Source: Rubellimicrobium thermophilum DSM 16684
GTDB lineage: Bacteria > Pseudomonadota > Alphaproteobacteria > Rhodobacterales > Rhodobacteraceae
DNA length: 64,000 nt
Assembly: GCF_000442315.1 (NCBI RefSeq)
Contig: NZ_KE557323.1
Span: 1-64,000, forward strand
Reading direction: 5' to 3'
A program made the translations under genes and the position numbers. This document shows, piece by piece, positions 36,545 to 46,301 of the stretch (its first letter is position 1; each line of letters begins with the position of its first letter). The notes beneath the pieces were generated by a model, which had not been told where the DNA came from, did no database searches, and worked only from the letters and a program-made list of their open reading frames with translations.

Positions 36545-36572
36545 TAATTCTCACGATCTTCATGAGGCGAAT

Positions 36573-37492
36573 TTGCATATCGAGTTCCGCCATCTCCGAA
36601 CGATCCAGGCCATCCACGAAACCGGCAGTTTGGCTGCGGCGGCCGAGCGGCTGGGTCTGACGCAATCCGCGCTGTCCCATCAGGTGCGGGCGATCGAGGA
36701 GCAGGCGGGCACGCCGCTCTTCCTGCGCGGGACCAAGCCGCTGCGCCTGTCGCCTGCGGGGCGGCGGTTGCTGGCAGCGGCCGAGGTGATCCTGCCGCAG
36801 ATCGCCGCTCTCGAAGCCGAGTTCTCGGGACTGGCGCAGGGGCGGGCAGGTCGGATGCATGTTGCCATCGAATGCCATGCCTGTTTCGAATGGCTGCTGC
36901 CCGTGCTCGACCGGTTTCGCCGGGCCTGGCCGGAGGTGGATATCGACATCCGCCCCGGCCTGGCCTTCGATGCGCTGCCGGCGCTGCGGCGGGGCGATGT
37001 GGATCTCGTGGTGTCCTCAGACCCGGAGGATCTGCCGGGTGTGACCTTCCTGCCGCTCTTCGACTATCAGCCCGTCCTGGTCTGCGCCGAAACCCATCCG
37101 CTGGCTGCCAAGGACTGGGTCGAGGCGGCGGATTTCCGAGGGCAGGCCCTGCTGACCTATCCGGTGGAGCGTTCGCGGCTCGATCTGTTCACCGAACTTC
37201 TGTCACCTGCAGGGGTCGAGCCGGCCTCGGTGCGGAAGGTGGAACTGACGGCGATGATCCTGCTTCTGGTCGCGGCTGGGCGGGGGGTGACGGTGCTGCC
37301 GGACTGGGTGATGCGCGCGGCCCGAACCGGCGGCACGGCGGGCGGTCTGGCGGTGCGGCCGCTGCGGCGCGACGGCGGCCGGTGATTCGGCGCCTTCATG
37401 CTGCGGTGCGCAGCGAGGAGGCCAGTCTGCCCTATGTGGCCCATCTGATCCGTCTGGCCCGGGAGGAGGGAGTGCGGATCGGCCATGGCTGA
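36573..37492 (+). CDS. metR: LysR family regulator MetR, frameshifted near C-terminus
   Basis: MetR-type LysR regulator of methionine genes. The helix-turn-helix is GSLAAAAERLGLTQSALSHQ; the effector domain has RMHVAIECHACFEWLLPVLD and FDYQPVLVCAETHPLA, both diagnostic for MetR. I propose the TTG at 36573 (reads LHIEFRHLRTIQ, with GAGG upstream) because the ATG at 36531 overlaps the operator box. A base appears to be missing near 37371-37382, stopping the frame at 37385; the following frame continues with VIRRLHAAVRSEEASLPYV to 37492, the expected MetR ending. About 306 residues when restored. Confidence 0.82.
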
Positions 37493-37555
37493 GGCGCTTG
37501 CAGGGGACGGCCGCGCCCCCTATAGCCCCCCCCTGACCCGACAGGAGGCCCCCGG

Positions 37556-38345
37556 ATGCCCAGCGCCAATCTCAATGTCATGGTCCGGGCCGCCCGCAAG
37601 GCAGGCCGCCAGCTTCTGAAGGATTTCGCCGAGGTCGAGCAGCTTCAGGTCTCGATCAAGGGGCCGGGCGATTTCGTCAGCCGCGCTGACCGGCAGGCCG
37701 AACAGACCCTGCGCCAGATGCTGACCGAGGCACGCCCCACCTACGGCTTTCTCGGCGAGGAGGGCGGCGGGACGGCCGGCGAGGATCCCACGCGGCGCTG
37801 GATCGTCGACCCGCTGGACGGGACGACGAATTTCCTTCACGGCCTGCCGCACTGGGCCGTTTCCATCGCTCTCGAGCACAAAGGGCAGATCGTGGCCGGG
37901 GTGATCCACGATCCCGTCAAGGACGAGACCTTCTGGGCCGAGAAGGGTGAGGGGGCCTGGCTCAACGAAAGCCGCATCCGGGTGAGTGCGCGCACACGCC
38001 TGTCCGAGGCGCTGTTCGCTACCGGCATCCCCTTCGGCCCGCGCAACACCCTGCCTGCGACGCTGCAGGATCTGGCGCGGCTGATGCCCGAATGCGCGGG
38101 GGTGCGGCGGCTGGGATCGGCGGCGCTCGACCTCGCCTATGTCGCCGCGGGACGCTACGATGGCTTCTGGGAACGGGGCCTGAACCCCTGGGACATGGCG
38201 GCGGGTCTGCTGATCGTGCAGGAGGCGGGGGGGCCTTGTCGGGGCTATCCGCGACGGCCACAGACCGCTGGAGCATGGCGATGTCATCGCCGCCAATGCC
38301 GGCATCTTCGAGAAGTTCGCCGCCATCATCCGGGCACGGGGCTGA
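37556..38345 (+). CDS. suhB: Inositol monophosphatase family protein, frameshifted
   Basis: This metal-dependent phosphatase (inositol-1-monophosphatase/SuhB) is about 262 residues when restored. Motifs are GPGDFVSRADRQAEQTL, FLGEEGG, WIVDPLDGTTNFLHGLPHWA and WERGLNPWDMAAGLLIVQEA, carrying the Asp/Glu metal ligands. In the seven-G run at 38226-38233 one G is extra; with it removed the protein continues LVGAIRDGHRPLEHGDVIAA and ends at 38345. SuhB proteins also act in ribosome biogenesis and antitermination in some bacteria. Confidence 0.87.
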
Positions 38346-38389
38346 CAGCAGGCAAAGGGGGCAGCGGGCAGGGGCCGCCCGACCCCTCC

Positions 38390-39139
38390 TCAGCGCCGCC
38401 GACGGACCCGCGGCACCCGTGTCGGGCTGAGCGCTCCATAGGCCGCATCGGGATGGGGCGGGTGGCCATGGGTGCGCTCCCAGAAGGCCGGACCGCCCCG
38501 CGCGAGCCAGATCGGCAGGATCAGCCCGAGCCCCACGACGAATCCCCCCGCATGGGCCCAGTAGGCCACACCGCCGGCCTCCGGATCGGCCCCCACGCCG
38601 CCCAGAAGCTGCAGCCCGAACCACAGCGCCAGCATCAGCCAGGCCGGGACCGGGACGATGCGGATCAGGATGACGATGAAGATCAGCACATCCACCCGGG
38701 CGCGCGGGAACAGCAGCAGATAGCCCCCCATCACTCCGGCGATGGCCCCGGAGGCGCCGATCGTCGGCACCCAGGAGAAGGGCGCCGCCCACCAGTGCAC
38801 GAGCCCCGCCCCCACGCCGGATGCGAGATAGAAGGCCAGAAAGCCCGCATGGCCCAGCACGTCCTCGAGATTGTCACCGAAGACGAACAGGAACAGCATG
38901 TTCCCGATCAGATGCATCCAGCCCCCATGAAGGAAGGTGGAGGTCAGGAGCGTCCCCCAGCCATCCCCTGCGCTGAGCCGCGCCGGCACGAGGGCATAGG
39001 CGTCATAGAGGGCCCAGAGTTCGCGCGGGGTCTGGAGACTCGACACGACCCAGAGATGGATGCCCACATTGAGCACGATCAACGCCCAGGTCACGAAGGG
39101 TGTGCCGGCAGAGGGATTGTGATCGCGGATGGGAAACAT
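38390..39139 (-). CDS. Rhomboid family intramembrane serine protease
   Basis: This 249-residue membrane protease has six hydrophobic segments. The catalytic serine is in TIGASGAIAGVMGGYLLLFP (about residue 130), and the partner histidine is in YWAHAGGFVVGLGLILP (about 195). The HGGWMHLIGNMLFLFVFGDN segment is the conserved first-loop/TM2 region. It cleaves membrane proteins; the target is unknown. The C-terminus is an arginine-rich tail. Confidence 0.9.
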   Translation of the reverse strand: MFPIRDHNPSAGTPFVTWALIVLNVGIHLWVVSSLQTPRELWALYDAYALVPARLSAGDGWGTLLTSTFLHGGWMHLIGNMLFLFVFGDNLEDVLGHAGFLAFYLASGVGAGLVHWWAAPFSWVPTIGASGAIAGVMGGYLLLFPRARVDVLIFIVILIRIVPVPAWLMLALWFGLQLLGGVGADPEAGGVAYWAHAGGFVVGLGLILPIWLARGGPAFWERTHGHPPHPDAAYGALSPTRVPRVRRRR

Positions 39140-39250
39140 GGAAGGCCTCGGGCGGGGATGCCTTCAGCCTAGCGCCTGTCAGACAGATGCCAAGCGCTCC
39201 GGATCGGCGGAGCGGCAGGCGGCCGCTGGTCGGAGATGAAAGGGGACAGT

Positions 39251-39897
39251 ATGGAGCCTGTCGATCTCTACTGCGAACGGACGGGCCGGAATTCTGGGCC
39301 GAGCCGGTCAATGCCCTGTCGAATGCGGCGTTTCTTCTCGCCGCGTTCCTCGCTTGGCGCCGCTGGGGGAAGGACCCGCTCTGCGCGGCGCTGGCCATGG
39401 TCCTGGGTGTGATCGGCATCGGCAGCTTCCTGTTCCACACCCTCGCCACATCCTGGGCGGCGGCGGCGGATGTCCTGCCGATCCTCGGTTTCATCCTGCT
39501 CTATGTCTGGGCCGCGCAGCGCCGCTTCTGGGGGCAGGGGCGGCTTGTCTCGGGGCTTTTGACGGCGGCGACCCTGCCCTGGATCGCGGCCCTGGCGCCG
39601 GTTTTCGCGGCTCTTCCGGGATTTCGCATCTCGGCGGTCTACTGGCCGGTGCCCTTGCTGATCCTGATCCATGCCGGGCTTCTGTATCGCCGGCGGCCGG
39701 CGCTCGCGCAGGGGCTGGCGGCGGGGGCAGGAATCCTGTGCCTCTCTCTGGTCTTCCGCTCGCTCGATGGGGTGTTGTGCGGGGCGGTTCCGATGGGGAC
39801 GCATGTCCTGTGGCATCTTCTCAATGCGCTGATGCTGGGCTGGATGATCGAGCTGCTGGGCCGACACGGGGTTGCCGCCCCCGCAAGCCGGCGCTAA
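39251..39897 (+). CDS. Ceramidase-like membrane hydrolase, frameshifted at N-terminus
   Basis: This protein of about 215 residues has seven hydrophobic segments and resembles the alkaline ceramidase group of the CREST superfamily: FFLH-type GSFLFHTLATSWAAAADVLP and the HxxxH pair in GTHVLWHLLNALM are the likely zinc ligands. It starts MEPVDLYCERTG at 39251 with AGGGGA upstream. A missing C at about 39284 (GGGCCGGAATTC should be GGGCCCGGAATTC) shifts the frame; restored, it reads ERTGPEFWAEPVNALSNAAF. The substrate is not known in bacteria of this type. Confidence 0.75.
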
Positions 39898-39938
39898 GCG
39901 GGCGCGACATGCCCGCCCCCGCAGGGAGCCGCAGCCCG

Positions 39939-40226
39939 ATGGCCATCGACACCGACACCGCTCGCAAGATCGCCCGCCTGGCCCGCATCCGCGTCGAGGA
40001 GGACCGCCTTCCGGCACTGGCCCGCGAGTTCGACGCCATCCTGGGTTTTGTCGCCCAGCTCGAGGAAGTCGATGTGGAAGGCGTGGAGCCGATGACATCG
40101 GTCACGCCCATGCGCCTCAAGCGGCGACCCGATGTCGTCACCGATGGCAACCGGCAGGCCGAGGTCCTGCTCAACGCTCCTGATGCCCGCGAGGGTTTCT
40201 TTGCCGTCCCGAAGGTGGTGGAATGA
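39939..40226 (+). CDS. gatC: Glutamyl-tRNA(Gln)/aspartyl-tRNA(Asn) amidotransferase subunit C
   Basis: This 95-residue small subunit of the GatCAB transamidosome starts [20 protein letters not shown]. It has the conserved [20 protein letters not shown] and [15 protein letters not shown] segments. Its stop overlaps the gatA start (ATGA). GatC stabilises GatA and helps assemble the complex. Confidence 0.92.
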   Translation: MAIDTDTARKIARLARIRVEEDRLPALAREFDAILGFVAQLEEVDVEGVEPMTSVTPMRLKRRPDVVTDGNRQAEVLLNAPDAREGFFAVPKVVE

Positions 40227-41705
40227 CCGATCTGACCGCTCTCACCATCGCCGAAGCGCGCGATGCGCTCCGCAACCGGTCGATTACGGCGCCCGATCTG
40301 ACCGAAGCCCTGATCGCCGCCATCGAGGCCGGGCGTCCTCTCAACGCCTTCGTGCACGAGACCTTCGACCTTGCTCGGCAGCAGGCCGAGGCCGCGCAGC
40401 GGCGGCTGGATGCAGGCATGGCCCCCGATCTGTGCGGCATCCCGATCGGCATCAAGGACCTGTTCTGCATGGAGGGCGTGCCGACACAGGCCGCCTCGCG
40501 CATTCTCGAGGGGTTCCGCCCCCCCTACGAATCGACCGTGACACAGCAGTTGCGCAAGGCCGGCGCGGTGACCATGGGCAAGCTCAACATGGACGAGTTC
40601 GCCATGGGGAGCAGCAACGAGACCTCTGTCTACGGCCCGGCGGTCAATCCCTGGCGGCGGCGGGGTGACGACACCCCGCTGACGCCCGGCGGCTCCTCGG
40701 GCGGGTCGGCGGCGGCAGTGGCGGCGGGGCTGTGCCTGGCGGCGACGGGGACGGATACCGGCGGATCGATCCGCCAACCGGCGGCCTTTACCGGGATCGT
40801 CGGGCTCAAGCCCACCTATGGGCGCGTCTCGCGCTGGGGGATCGTGGCCTTCGCCTCCTCGCTCGATCAGGCCGGGCCGATGACCCGCACCGTGCGCGAT
40901 GCGGCCATCCTGCTGTCGGCGATGGCCGGGCATGACCCCCTGGATTCGACATCGGCCGACCTGCCCGTGCCCGACTACGAGGCGATGCTCACGGGGGACA
41001 TCCGCGGCAAGGTCATCGGCATCCCGCGCGAATACCGCATGGACGGCATGCCGGAGGCCATCGAGGCCCTCTGGGCGCGCGGGCGCGAGATGCTGGCCGA
41101 TGCGGGGGCCACGATCCGCGACATCTCGTTGCCGCATACGAAGTATGCGCTGCCGGCCTATTACGTGATCGCGCCGGCCGAGGCGTCGTCCAATCTCGCG
41201 CGTTATGACGGGGTGCGCTACGGGCGCCGCGCGCGCCTCGCCCAGGGTGACGGCATCATCGAGATGTACGAGAAGACCCGCGCCGAAGGCTTTGGCCCCG
41301 AGGTGCAGCGCCGGGTGATGATCGGCACCTATGTCCTGTCGGCCGGTTTCTACGACGCCTATTACAACCGGGCACGCCGCGTCCGCACCCTCATCCGGCG
41401 GGATTTCGAACAGGCCTTTGCCAGCGGCGTCGATGCGATCCTGACCCCGGCACCCCCTCGGCCGCTTCCCCCTCGGGCAGCGCTTCGAGGATCCGGTGCA
41501 GATGTATCTCAACGACGTGTTCACGGTGACCGTCAATCTCGCCGGTCTGCCGGGGATCAGCGTGCCGGCGGGGCTGGATGCCGAGGGGCTGCCGCTCGGT
41601 CTCCAGCTCATCGGGCGTCCCTGGGAGGAGGGGGATCTGCTGAACATCGCCCAGGCGATCGAAGCCCGGGCAGGGTTCTTGGCAAGGCCGGCGAAGTGGT
41701 GGTAG
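40223..41705 (+). CDS. gatA: Amidotransferase subunit A, frameshifted
   Basis: GatA is the amidase subunit that generates ammonia to convert Glu-tRNA(Gln) to Gln-tRNA(Gln); about 494 residues when restored. Catalytic residues lie in [15 protein letters not shown] (Lys), [18 protein letters not shown] and [20 protein letters not shown] (Ser-cisSer-Lys triad). At 41450-41478 the frame breaks: expected LTPATPSAAFPLGQRF appears to have lost one base in CCGG(C)CACCCC and one in GCT(T)TCCCC. The C-terminus then resumes in another frame with [19 protein letters not shown] to 41705. Essential in bacteria without GlnRS, so sequencing error is likely. Confidence 0.9.
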
Positions 41706-41755
41706 GCAGCCCTGTCCAGGGGGCGGGACGCTGACACGACGGAACGGGGGATACC

Positions 41756-42571
41756 ATGCGTGCGATCCTCGCAATCGGGCTCTCTGGCGGGGTGCTCCTC
41801 TCTGCCTGCGCCCAGCCCATCCCCGACAGCGGGGCGGGCGTCGGCTTCGGTGACTATGCGCAATACGAGCTCGAGCGTGCGCGGCGCGAAGCGGCGCTGA
41901 CCGGTGCACCCGCCGGGGGACTGGCGCCCCTGTCCATGCCGGCGGCCACCTATCCAGTGACGGCCGGCCCCGCAGCCTACGGCCCGGCCTACAATCCGGC
42001 CCCGGTCGGGGCGTCGGGCAGCTTCGGGATGGCCACGGGCAGCGGATCGGTCACCTCGGCCGATCTGGCAGCGGCCGGAATCGGCACGGGCGGGGCCGTT
42101 CTGCCCGCCACATCCCCCGCCATCCCTGCTGCGGGCTGGCCTGCCGCATCGGCCCCTGCCGTGACGACGGCCTCTGCCCCCGCGGCGGCGCCGACGACCG
42201 AACCGGCCTGGAACCCCCAGGCGGACCCGCTGCGCGACAGCGGGCTCGAGGCGCGCCCCTCCAATGCGGCGCCGGTGATCGTGCCCGGCGCGGCCGCCAC
42301 CGCGCCGGCCGTGCCCACCGGGCCGAACATCGTCGAATACGCGCTTTCGACCACCAATCAGCGCGGCGAGCCGCTCTATTCGCGCTTCATCTTCTCGACC
42401 CAGGCCCGGATGCAGCGCAACTGCGCCGATTACGCCAGCGCCGATGACGCCCAGCGGGACTTCCTTGCCCGCGGGGGGCCCCGGCGTGATCCCCGCGGTC
42501 TCGATCCGGACGGGGACGGGTTCGCCTGCGCATGGGATCCCGCCCCCTTCCGCGCGGCGGTTCGCGGCTGA
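41756..42571 (+). CDS. Lipoprotein with Excalibur-like C-terminal domain
   Basis: This 271-residue exported lipoprotein has the lipobox LLSACAQ (Cys at about residue 19). A long Ala/Pro/Gly-rich, probably disordered region (about 35-190) follows. The C-terminus carries an Excalibur-like calcium-binding motif DPDGDGFACAWDP (about 250-262), preceded by a cysteine in QRNCADYASADDAQ. Excalibur domains occur in surface nucleases and envelope proteins. Function is unknown. The following amidase gene overlaps by 40 bases. Confidence 0.8.
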   Translation: MRAILAIGLSGGVLLSACAQPIPDSGAGVGFGDYAQYELERARREAALTGAPAGGLAPLSMPAATYPVTAGPAAYGPAYNPAPVGASGSFGMATGSGSVTSADLAAAGIGTGGAVLPATSPAIPAAGWPAASAPAVTTASAPAAAPTTEPAWNPQADPLRDSGLEARPSNAAPVIVPGAAATAPAVPTGPNIVEYALSTTNQRGEPLYSRFIFSTQARMQRNCADYASADDAQRDFLARGGPRRDPRGLDPDGDGFACAWDPAPFRAAVRG

Positions 42572-43239
42572 GCCTCTCGCCCAATCACGGTGAGCGGCGC
42601 GGGGGCGCGCGTCCGGACCTTGTCGTGATCCATTACACGGCGATGGAATCGGCTGCGCTCTCGCTGGCCCGGCTCTGCGATCCGGCGGCCCAGGTCTCGG
42701 CCCATTGGCTGATCGACACGGACGGCACCGTCACGGCCCTGGTCCCCGAGGAGCGCCGGGCCTGGCATGCCGGATCCGGCCGCTGGGGAGAGGTGACGGA
42801 TGTGAACTCCCGCTCGATCGGAATCGAGCTGCAGAACCGTGGCGATCATCCTTTCGCGGCCGCGCAGATGACAGCGCTCGAAAGGCTTCTGGAGGGGATC
42901 CTCGACCGCTGGGCCATCCCGCCCGAGCGGGTCATCGGCCACAGCGACATGGCCCCCGCGCGCAAGGCCGATCCCGGCCCCCGCTTCGACTGGCGGCGCC
43001 TGGCACGGGCGGGGCTCTCGGTCTGGCCCGAGGAGGGCGCCAAGGCCGATCCGGCGCAGTTTCTCCCCGCGCTTCATGCCTTTGGCTATGATCCTGCGCA
43101 GCCGCCGGCGGTGCTGTTGAGGGCCTTCCGCCTGCGATTCCGGCCCTGGGGCGAAGGGGCGCCGGACCCGCTCGATGCGGGCATGGCCTGCGATCTGGCC
43201 CGCCGCTTTCCGGTTGACCCTGCCCGCCCCGGCCCCTAG
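42532..43239 (+). CDS. N-acetylmuramoyl-L-alanine amidase (Amidase_2)
   Basis: This 235-residue peptidoglycan amidase of the AmpD/AmiD type has the zinc ligands in VVIHYTAM (His), AWHAGSGRWGEVTDVNSRSI (His) and GHSDMAPARKADPGP (His-Asp). The ELQNRGDHPF segment is typical of the family. No signal peptide is evident, so a cytoplasmic AmpD-like recycling role or an AmiD-like role with a different start are both possible. It overlaps the preceding lipoprotein gene, so the two may be coupled. Confidence 0.85.
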   Translation: MGSRPLPRGGSRLSLSPNHGERRGGARPDLVVIHYTAMESAALSLARLCDPAAQVSAHWLIDTDGTVTALVPEERRAWHAGSGRWGEVTDVNSRSIGIELQNRGDHPFAAAQMTALERLLEGILDRWAIPPERVIGHSDMAPARKADPGPRFDWRRLARAGLSVWPEEGAKADPAQFLPALHAFGYDPAQPPAVLLRAFRLRFRPWGEGAPDPLDAGMACDLARRFPVDPARPGP

Positions 43240-43247
43240 ATCGGGAA

Positions 43248-43652
43248 CGCGCGGATGGCCGGATGACCGCGGGCAGCGCTGCCCGAGGAAAGTCCGGACT
43301 CCACAAGGCACGGTGCCGGGTAACGCCCGGCCGGGGTAACCCGAGGGAAAGCGCCACAGAGAACAGACCGCCTGCCGGACGCCCCTGACAGGGGCCGGCG
43401 GCAAGGGTGAAACGGTGGGGCAAGAGCCCACCGCGGGACGGGTAACCGGACCGGCACGGCAAGCCCCACCGGGAGCAATGCCGAATAGGGGTTCCGCGTC
43501 GGCCGCCCCGAAGGGGGTGGTCGGCAGGGTCGCCTGAGCCCGAGGAACCCGGGTAGGCAGCACGAGCCCGCCGGCAACGACGGGCCCAGAGGAATGGTCA
43601 TCCAGGGGGGGCAACCCCCCGGACAGAATCCGGCTTACAGGCCGTCCGCGCC
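43248..43652 (+). ncRNA. rnpB: RNase P RNA component, type A
   Basis: The canonical GAGGAAAGTCCGGACTCCAC core starts at about 43289, with the matching ACAGAATCCGGCTTACAG near the 3' end (43622-43640). P1 is formed by CGCGGATGGCC (43250-43260) and GGCCGTCCGCG (43640-43650), which pair along their full length with one G-U. Intervening sequence has the expected AGGGTGAAACGGTG and AGAGCCCACCGC elements. It processes precursor tRNAs with RnpA. Confidence 0.96.
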
Positions 43653-43707
43653 TTGTCTTTCCGTCCGTTGGCCCGACACGGCTTGCGCCTTGCAGGGCGA
43701 TGGGATC

Positions 43708-44859
43708 ATGCTCCACACGCCGCAGGACGGAAAGGACCATGTCATCATGCCGCAGGCCGATGCCGCTCTTGCTCATGGAACCGGTCTGTCCCTTGCCCAT
43801 GATCTGGGCTTTGTCGCCGGCATTCCCGGCGGAGCGGCAGGCGGGGTGGGGCTGGCCGTCTCGCTGCTCTCGGCGCTGCCCGATTGCGTCAAGCTTCTGG
43901 ACCTTGACGGACGGCTCATCGCGATGAGCCATGCCGGCCTCTGCCTGATGGAGATCGACGATTTCGGGGCGATCCGGGGATGCGACTGGTGGACGCTCTG
44001 GCCGTCCGAGGCCGAGGACCAGCTGCGCCGCGCCGTTGCCCGCGCCAGGGCAGGAGAGACGGCGCGCTTCACGGCCTTCTGCCCGACAGCGAAGGGCACG
44101 CCCAAATGGTGGGAGGTGACGGTTGCGCCCATCCGTCAAGGCAAGATCGCCGAGGGCGCCGATGGCGTCACGGCCCTGTTGTCCGTCTCGCGCGATGTGA
44201 CGGCCCAGATGGAGGCCCTGCAGGAGATCGAGACCCGCCGCGCCGAGGCCGAGGTTGCGCTCGCGCAGAGCCGGCTCCTGCTGCGCGAGATCGATCATCG
44301 CGTCAAGAACAGCCTGATGCTGATCGTCGGGCTGCTGCGGATGCAGGCCCGCCAGAGCGCGGGCGAGGCCGAGGCCTGCCTGTCGGAGGCGGCACAGCGC
44401 GTGCTGACCGTGGCCGCAGTCCATGACCAGCTCTACCGCGCCGAGATGCCCGATGCGGTCCTGCTCGACGACTATCTGGGCCATCTCTGCACGGATCTCG
44501 CCGCCGCCCTGCGCAATGGGGATGGTGCACGGATCGAGACGACGCTCGCCCCCCTGTCCGTCACGCCCGATCGCGCGGTGGCACTGGGGCTGATCCTGGC
44601 CGAGGTCGTGGCCAACGCCTTCCGGCATGCCCGGCTGGGGCCTGACAACGCCGTGCATGTCCGCCTCGCTGCCGAAGGGCCCGGTCGCGCACAGCTTGTG
44701 GTCGAAGATGACGGTTGCGGCATGCCCGAGAGGACGGGGCAATCAGGCCTCGGGACGAGGGTTGTCCTGTCAAAGGCCGGCGAGATCGGGGGCGAGGCGC
44801 GCTGGTCGCCGCGCCAGGGCGGCGGCACGGTGTTCACGCTCGACTTTCCGCTGGCCTGA
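43708..44859 (+). CDS. PAS-containing HWE/HisKA_2 family sensor histidine kinase
   Basis: This protein of about 383 residues has a PAS-like sensor (about 50-170, with VKLLDLDGRLIAMSHAGLCL). The phosphoacceptor segment LREIDHRVKNSLMLIVGLLR (His at about residue 200) is typical of HisKA_2/HWE kinases. A GHATPase domain follows (ILAEVVANAFRHAR N-box, VEDDGCGMPE G-box, about 300-380). No membrane segments are seen, so it is cytoplasmic. Such kinases in alphaproteobacteria often feed general stress or light/redox pathways. The start may instead be the ATG at 43747. Confidence 0.82.
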   Translation: MLHTPQDGKDHVIMPQADAALAHGTGLSLAHDLGFVAGIPGGAAGGVGLAVSLLSALPDCVKLLDLDGRLIAMSHAGLCLMEIDDFGAIRGCDWWTLWPSEAEDQLRRAVARARAGETARFTAFCPTAKGTPKWWEVTVAPIRQGKIAEGADGVTALLSVSRDVTAQMEALQEIETRRAEAEVALAQSRLLLREIDHRVKNSLMLIVGLLRMQARQSAGEAEACLSEAAQRVLTVAAVHDQLYRAEMPDAVLLDDYLGHLCTDLAAALRNGDGARIETTLAPLSVTPDRAVALGLILAEVVANAFRHARLGPDNAVHVRLAAEGPGRAQLVVEDDGCGMPERTGQSGLGTRVVLSKAGEIGGEARWSPRQGGGTVFTLDFPLA

Positions 44860-44953
44860 TGTGCAGCAGGGCGGTTGACAGTTCCGGCATGGCGGATAGA
44901 AGGCGGGCTTCACGGAAAGTCACGCAGGCCGGTGGCCCGCGACGGAGATCAGC

Positions 44954-45121
44954 ATGGCCAAGCCGACCACGATCAAGATCCGCCTCAATTCCTCGGCCGG
45001 GACCGGGCATTTCTACGTCACCAAGAAGAATGCCCGCACCATGACCGAAAAGATGACCGTGCGGAAATACGATCCTGTCGTGCGTAAGCACGTCGAATAC
45101 AAGGAAGGCAAGATCAAGTAG
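44954..45121 (+). CDS. rpmG: Ribosomal protein bL33
   Basis: This 55-residue basic protein starts [20 protein letters not shown] and has the L33 pattern [20 protein letters not shown]. The cysteine-free (zinc-independent) form is typical of Rhodobacterales. GGAG lies upstream of the ATG, and a terminator hairpin follows about 40 bp downstream. Confidence 0.95.
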   Translation: MAKPTTIKIRLNSSAGTGHFYVTKKNARTMTEKMTVRKYDPVVRKHVEYKEGKIK

Positions 45122-45163
45122 GGTCTTCGGTCCCCCCGCGGCCGGGGCCCCTTGCCTCCTGGA

Positions 45164-45193
45164 GGGCCGTGCGGTGATCGCGCGGCCCGTTTC
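45164..45193 (+). terminator. Rho-independent terminator after rpmG
   Basis: A ten-pair stem, GGGCCGTGCG / CGCGCGGCCC with loop GTGAT (45164-45188), contains one T-G pair and is followed by GTTTC. It lies 43 bp downstream of the rpmG stop. Confidence 0.6.
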
Positions 45194-45583
45194 ATGTCCG
45201 GCCTTCGCCGGTGGCGGCCATGGCCGCATGGGATGCGGCCCCATCGCCGAGGGCTTCCTGTCCCCGGTCACCCGGCATCGGTGAGGCTGTGCCCATCGCG
45301 CCCCCTCGGACCGGCAACCCGTCGGACTGGCAAGGGATGGTGCAGTGCGCTGCCCCCTGATGGTGGCCGGGCCGCAGCCGTCGCCCGCAATCCGGACCGG
45401 GACCCTTGACAGGGCCGTGTGCTCTGATGCCTCGGGCATGAGCTCCGCCGGGCAGGGCAGATCGGCGGCCTCGATCACAGGGGCCGTCGTGACATCCGCC
45501 ATGGCAGCAGGATGACAGGGCGGAATCCACGACCTGCGGCTTGTGCAGCGCGCGTGGGGGCGTCGCAGCAAAGGGAGACAGAC
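45194..45583. other. 390-bp stretch with no recognised gene
   Basis: No family resemblance is seen in any frame. A TTGACA at 45406 could be a -35 element for the downstream acetyltransferase gene, but no convincing -10 follows. The strand-overlapping open frames are low-complexity Pro/Arg/Gly reads. I call it intergenic. Confidence 0.4.
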
Positions 45584-46294
45584 ATGGAGCGGCGGCAAGG
45601 CGACCCGGTCGAGGGCTGGCGTGTTCCGCCGAGGCCGGGACCGGAGACGATGGAGGGGGCCTGGGCGCGCCTCGAACGGCTGGATCCCGCACGCCATGCC
45701 CCCGAAATCCACGCGGCCAATCGCGAATCGGACAGGATCTGGGACTGGCTTCCCTATGGCCCCTTCGACGACGAGGCCGGCTGGCGCGCCTGGGCCGACA
45801 GCGTCGCCGGGGGGGAGGACCCCTTCTTCTATGCGATCCGCGATCGGCAGACAGGGCGTGCGGGGGGCGTGGCGAGCTTTCTGCGGATCGTGCCGGATCA
45901 TGGCACGATCGAGATCGGGCATATCAACCTCTCGCCCGCGCTTCAGCAGACCCGTGCCGCCACCGAAGCCCTGTGTCTGATGATGCGATGGGCCTTCGAG
46001 GCCGGCTATCGCCGGATCGAGTGGAAATGCGATGCCCTCAACCTGCCTTCGCGCCGGGCGGCGCAGCGTCTGGGGCTGAGTTACGAAGGCACCTTCCGCC
46101 AGCATCTGATCGTCAAGGGGCGAAACCGCGACACGGCCTGGTTCGCGGCCACGGACCGGGACTGGCCAGGGCTGCGATCCGCCTTCGAGGCCTGGCTGGC
46201 CCCTGCGAATTTCGATGCCGACGGGCGGCAGCGGCAGGCGCTGTCCACCCTCACGGCGCCCCTGCTGGTTGCCCGCGATCCCGCCCTCTCCTGA
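45584..46294 (+). CDS. GNAT family N-acetyltransferase (RimJ/RimL type)
   Basis: This 236-residue acetyltransferase has the GNAT acceptor region GHINLSPALQQTRAATEALC and the RxxGxG-like LMMRWAFEAGYRRIEWKCDA, then NLPSRRAAQRLGLSYEGTFR (motifs A and B). The wording is that of the RimJ/RimL or yeast YKR-type GNATs that act on small molecules or protein N-termini. The start at 45584 has GGGAG eight bases upstream. Substrate unknown. Confidence 0.85.
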   Translation: MERRQGDPVEGWRVPPRPGPETMEGAWARLERLDPARHAPEIHAANRESDRIWDWLPYGPFDDEAGWRAWADSVAGGEDPFFYAIRDRQTGRAGGVASFLRIVPDHGTIEIGHINLSPALQQTRAATEALCLMMRWAFEAGYRRIEWKCDALNLPSRRAAQRLGLSYEGTFRQHLIVKGRNRDTAWFAATDRDWPGLRSAFEAWLAPANFDADGRQRQALSTLTAPLLVARDPALS

Positions 46295-46301
46295 TCCGGT
46301 C

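Noticed and set aside
45406..45440. Promoter with TTGACA before the GNAT gene
   Set aside because: No acceptable -10 element at the right spacing was found.
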